A stretch of DNA of 64,000 nt from Brachynemurus nebulosus (Eukaryota > Arthropoda > Insecta > Neuroptera > Myrmeleontidae). This document shows, one piece after another, positions 58,601 to 64,000 of the stretch (position 1 is the stretch's first letter; the number at the start of each line of letters is the position of its first letter). Made by a program: the position numbers and the translations under genes. The stretch spans positions 13,905,776 through 13,969,775 of the forward strand of contig JAPWDM010000015.1 in NCBI GenBank assembly GCA_035578155.1, read 5' to 3'. The notes below the pieces were generated by a model. It saw only the letters and a program-made list of their open reading frames with translations. It was not told the origin of the DNA and searched no databases.

Positions 58601-61600
58601 AAACTATTATTTTTACATAAAAAATACTTATCCACATTTGTTTATTTTAAGAAAATACATGATAATTTTAAAAAAAGTTTTATAATTTATGAATTTTTAA
58701 TAGTTTTGTATCTTATGATAATGTATGAAAAATGTACATTTAAAATACTAATGTAAGTAAGATATTGTAATACGTTAACAAAAGTCAGGTGAATGTATAA
58801 TATTTTAACCAAAAGTAAGTTAAAGTATTGAAATATTGGTATATGTGAATGTTTTATTATGATTTTTCTAACTATTGATAAAAGTTGATAAAACGTACAT
58901 CATAAATAACAAATTATAAATTTACTCTTAAACTATTATTTTTACATAAAAAATACTTATCCACATTTGTTTATTTTAAGAAAATACATGATAATTTTAA
59001 AAAATGTTTTATAATTTATGAATTTTTAATAGTTTTGTATCTTATGATAATGTATGAAAAATGTACATTTAAAATACTAATGTAAGTAAGATATTGTAAT
59101 ACGTTAACAAAAGTCAGGTGAATGTATAATATTTTAACCAAAAGTAAGTTAAAGTATTGAAATATTGGTATATGTGAATGTTTTATTATGATTTTTCTAA
59201 CTATTGATAAAAGTTGATAAAACGTACATCATAAATAACAAATTATAAATTTACTCTTAAACTATTATTTTTACATAAAAAATACTTATCCACATTTGTT
59301 TATTTTAAGAAAATACATGATAATTTTAAAAAAAGTTTTATAATTTATGAATTTTTAATAGTTTTGTATCTTATGATAATGTATGAAAAATGTACATTTA
59401 AAATACTAATGTAAGTAAGATATTGTAATACGTTAACAAAAGTCAGGTGAATGTATAATATTTTAACCAAAAGTAAGTTAAAGTATTGAAATATTGGTAT
59501 ATGTGAATGTTTTATTATGATTTTTCTAACTATTGATAAAAGTTGATAAAACGTACATCATAAATAACAAATTATAAATTTACTCTTAAACTATTATTTT
59601 TACATAAAAAATACTTATCCACATTTGTTTATTTTAAGAAAATACATGATAATTTTAAAAAAAGTTTTATAATTTATGAATTTTTAATAGTTTTGTATCT
59701 TATGATAATGTATGAAAAATGTACATTTAAAATACTAATGTAAGTAAGATATTGTAATACGTTAACAAAAGTCAGGTGAATGTATAATATTTTAACCAAA
59801 AGTAAGTTAAAGTATTGAAATATTGGTATATGTGAATGTTTTATTATGATTTTTCTAACTATTGATAAAAGTTGATAAAACGTACATCATAAATAACAAA
59901 TTATAAATTTACTCTTAAACTATTATTTTTACATAAAAAATACTTATCCACAGTTGTTTATTTTAAGAAAATACATGATAATTTTAAAAAAAGTTTTATA
60001 ATTTATGAATTTTTAATAGTTTTGTATCTTATGATAATGTATGAAAAATGTACATTTAAAATACTAATGTAAGTAAGATATTGTAATACGTTAACAAAAG
60101 TCAGGTGAATGTATAATATTTTAACTAAAAGTAAGTTAAAGTATTGAAATATTGGTATATGTGAATGTTTTATTATGATTTTTCTAACTATTGATAAAAG
60201 TTGATAAAACGTACATCATAAATAACAAATTATAAATTTACTCTTAAACTATTATTTTTACATAAAAAATACTTATCCACATTTGTTTATTTTAAGAAAA
60301 TACATGATAATTTTAAAAAAAGTTTTATAATTTATGAATTTTTAATAGTTTTGTATCTTATGATAATGTATGAAAAATGTACATTTAAAATACTAATGTA
60401 AGTAAGATATTGTAATACGTTAACAAAAGTCAGGTGAATGTATAATATTTTAACCAAAAGTAAGTTAAAGTATTGAAATATTGGTATATGTGAATGTTTT
60501 ATTATGATTTTTCTAACTATTGATAAAAGTTGATAAAACGTAATTCATAAATAACAAATTATAAATTTACTCTTAAACTATTATTTTTACATAAAAAATA
60601 CTTATCCACATTTGTTTATTTTAAGAAAATACATGATAATTTTAAAAAAAGTTTTATAATTTATGAATTTTTAATAGTTTTGTATCTTATGATAATGTAT
60701 GAAAAATGTACATTTAAAATACTAATGTAAGTAAGATATTGTAATACGTTAACAAAAGTCAGGTGAATGTATAATATTTTAACCAAAAGTAAGTTAAAGT
60801 ATTGAAATATTGGTATATGTGAATGTTTTATTATGATTTTTCTAACTATTGATAAAAGTTGATAAAACGTACATCATAAATAACAAATTATAAATTTACT
60901 CTTAAACTATTATTTTTACATAAAAAATACTTATCCACATTTGTTTATTTTAAGAAAATACATGATAATTTTAAAAAATGTTTTATAATTTATGAATTTT
61001 TAATAGTTTTGTATCTTATGATAATGTATGAAAAATGTACATTTAAAATACTAATGTAAGTAAGATATTGTAATACGTTAACAAAAGTCAGGTGAATGTA
61101 TAATATTTTAACCAAAAGTAAGTTAAAGTATTGAAATATTGGTATATGTGAATGTTTTATTATGATTTTTCTAACTATTGATAAAAGTTGATAAAACGTA
61201 CATCATAAATAACAAATTATAAATTTACTCTTAAACTATTATTTTTACATAAAAAATACTTATCCACATTTGTTTATTTTAAGAAAATACATGATAATTT
61301 TAAAAAAAGTTTTATAATTTATGAATTTTTAATAGTTTTGTATCTTATGATAATGTATGAAAAATGTACATTTAAAATACTAATGTAAGTAAGATATTGT
61401 AATACGTTAACAAAAGTCAGGTGAATGTATAATATTTTAACCAAAAGTAAGTTAAAGTATTGAAATATTGGTATATGTGAATGTTTTATTATGATTTTTC
61501 TAACTATTGATAAAAGTTGATAAAACGTACATCATAAATAACAAATTATAAATTTACTCTTAAACTATTATTTTTACATAAAAAATACTTATCCACAGTT

Positions 61601-63620
61601 GTTTATTTTAAGAAAATACATGATAATTTTAAAAAAAGTTTTATAATTTATGAATTTTTAATAGTTTTGTATCTTATGATAATGTATGAAAAATGTACAT
61701 TTAAAATACTAATGTAAGTAAGATATTGTAATACGTTAACAAAAGTCAGGTGAATGTATAATATTTTAACCAAAAGTAAGTTAAAGTATTGAAATATTGG
61801 TATATGTGAATGTTTTATTATGATTTTTCTAACTATTGATAAAAGTTGATAAAACGTACATCATAAATAACAAATTATAAATTTACTCTTAAACTATTAT
61901 TTTTACATAAAAAATACTTATCCACATTTGTTTATTTTAAGAAAATACATGATAATTTTAAAAAAAGTTTTATAATTTATGAATTTTTAATAGTTTTGTA
62001 TCTTATGATAATGTATGAAAAATGTACATTTAAAATACTAATGTAAGTAAGATATTGTAATACGTTAACAAAAGTCAGGTGAATGTATAATATTTTAACC
62101 AAAAGTAAGTTAAAGTATTGAAATATTGGTATATGTGAATGTTTTATTATGATTTTTCTAACTATTGATAAAAGTTGATAAAACGTACATCATAAATAAC
62201 AAATTATAAATTTACTCTTAAACTATTATTTTTACATAAAAAATACTTATCCACATTTGTTTATTTTAAGAAAATACATGATAATTTTAAAAAAAGTTTT
62301 ATAATTTATGAATTTTTAATAGTTTTGTATCTTATGATAATGTATGAAAAATGTACATTTAAAATACTAATGTAAGTAAGATATTGTAATACGTTAACAA
62401 AAGTCAGGTGAATGTATAATATTTTAACCAAAAGTAAGTTAAAGTATTGAAATATTGGTATATGTGAATGTTTTATTATGATTTTTCTAACTATTGATAA
62501 AAGTTGATAAAACGTACATCATAAATAACAAATTATAAATTTACTCTTAAACTATTATTTTTACATAAAAAATACTTATCCACATTTGTTTATTTTAAGA
62601 AAATACATGATAATTTTAAAAAAAGTTTTATAATTTATGAATTTTTAATAGTTTTGTATCTTATGATAATGTATGAAAAATGTACATTTAAAATACTAAT
62701 GTAAGTAAGATATTGTAATACGTTAACAAAAGTCAGGTGAATGTATAATATTTTAACCAAAAGTAAGTTAAAGTATTGAAATATTGGTATATGTGAATGT
62801 TTTATTATGATTTTTCTAACTATTGATAAAAGTTGATAAAACGTACATCATAAATAACAAATTATAAATTTACTCTTAAACTATTATTTTTACATAAAAA
62901 ATACTTATCCACATTTGTTTATTTTAAGAAAATACATGATAATTTTAAAAAAAGTTTTATAATTTATGAATTTTTAATAGTTTTGTATCTTATGATAATG
63001 TATGAAAAATGTACATTTAAAATACTAATGTAAGTAAGATATTGTAATACGTTAACAAAAGTCAGGTGAATGTATAATATTTTAACCAAAAGTAAGTTAA
63101 AGTATTGAAATATTGGTATATGTGAATGTTTTATTATGATTTTTCTAACTATTGATAAAAGTTGATAAAACGTACATCATAAATAACAAATTATAAATTT
63201 ACTCTTAAACTATTATTTTTACATAAAAAATACTTATCCACATTTGTTTATTTTAAGAAAATACATGATAATTTTAAAAAAAGTTTTATAATTTATGAAT
63301 TTTTAATAGTTTTGTATCTTATGATAATGTATGAAAAATGTACATTTAAAATACTAATGTAAGTAAGATATTGTAATACGTTAACAAAAGTCAGGTGAAT
63401 GTATAATATTTTAACCAAAAGTAAGTTAAAGTATTGAAATATTGGTATATGTGAATGTTTTATTATGATTTTTCTAACTATTGATAAAAGTTGATAAAAC
63501 GTACATCATAAATAACAAATTATAAATTTACTCTTAAACTATTATTTTTACATAAAAAATACTTATCCACATTTGTTTATTTTAAGAAAATACATGATAA
63601 TTTTAAAAAAAGTTTTAAAA
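58601..63620. repeat. Satellite subfamily B, 329-bp monomers, about 15 copies
   Basis: GTCAGGTGAATG starts at 58784 and recurs every 329 bp to 63390 (15 phase points). Monomers are almost identical, with rare shared variants. It aligns with subfamily A (TATTTTAACG, ACGTACATYATAAATAAC), so the two are diverged forms of one satellite. Confidence 0.97.
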
Positions 63621-64000
63621 TATATGAATTCTTAAAAATTTTGTATCATTTACTATTAATATGTAAAAATTTTTTCTAAGTTCAAATATACATTGATTTT
63701 GTATGTAAGCGATGTTGTTGCAGTCATCTGACTTATATTGAGTACAAACATCGTCTTACGATGTGTGTTGTTACTGTACTATGTTTTATGTGTCTATATA
63801 AAAATCAAAAAAAATGAAAAAAAAATGAAAAATTTTAAAAAAAATTCTTATATTTTAATATAAACTTTAAAAAACTTCATTAATAATTATATATTTTATA
63901 GTTTTTATCATTTTTATAACAAATTAAAACAAAAAAAATATAAAAAAAAAGTAAAATTTACCACGCTGCAAAATCCAAAACTTATATATGATGATGGTAC
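63621..64000. other. AT-rich sequence after the satellite
   Basis: The monomer loses similarity within about 40 bp; then A/T-rich unique sequence to the window end. No feature supported. Confidence 0.6.

Noticed and set aside
54964..63620. CRISPR array
   Set aside because: Repeats are long, abutting and without unique spacers; this is satellite DNA in a eukaryotic context.

Overview
This is AT-rich, repeat-dominated DNA from an animal, most likely an insect. The pointers are I-clade-type LINEs, a Tigger-type transposase relic, a Toll-like LRR fragment, a Helitron of the lepidopteran/hemipteran style, and dense MITEs. I suspect a hemipteran but cannot prove it. Nothing looks prokaryotic. There is no rDNA, no CRISPR array, and no convincing intact host gene.

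Left half (1-35287): five full-length non-LTR retrotransposons, each about 6.9-7.1 kb, lie head-to-tail on the minus strand. Each unit, in RNA order, has a ~0.7 kb GC-rich leader starting GGTGGTGAGGACACC; ORF1 (545-554 aa, RRM-like core, three zinc knuckles, basic tail); a 37-38 nt gap; ORF2 (exactly 1220 aa in all five: AP endonuclease, reverse transcriptase with YVDD, RNase H, CCHC); a ~0.8 kb 3' UTR full of hairpins; a poly(A) run; and a (TAA)n tract abutting the next unit. All five ORF2s are open and carry their catalytic residues. Four ORF1s are open and one (unit 3) has a single-base frameshift in an A run. RNase H plus TAA ends point to the I superfamily. A (TAA)n tract also precedes the most 5' unit, where no poly(A) accompanies it, and the sequence beyond the last unit looks like the 5' start of a different retroelement in the same orientation. 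The array therefore looks like repeated insertion into a TAA microsatellite or into the tails of earlier copies.

Candidate RNA structures recur in the units: a perfect 10-bp hairpin with the ORF1 stop codon at the edge of its loop (5/5 units), a 3'-terminal stem-loop beside the tail with covarying base pairs, and at least seven more 3' UTR hairpins. They are plausible signals for ORF2 translation by reinitiation and for RNA recognition by the reverse transcriptase.

Middle (35288-54960): a graveyard of decayed elements. It holds a DUF7869-like pseudogene, a Pipsqueak-type HTH fragment, a Tigger/pogo pseudogene with a CSTPIE-type repeat, four copies of a TIR-bounded repeat with an internal AT or CA/AT microsatellite, a complete non-autonomous Helitron, several nested MITEs, an LRR-receptor fragment with plausible splice sites, three short unassigned ORFs and a PHD-finger remnant.

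Right end (54964-63620): satellite DNA. Four 312-bp repeats and a 78-bp repeat are followed by a large array of 326-329-bp monomers. That array has a variable edge subfamily and a highly homogeneous inner subfamily of about 15 copies, joined through a hybrid monomer near 58600.
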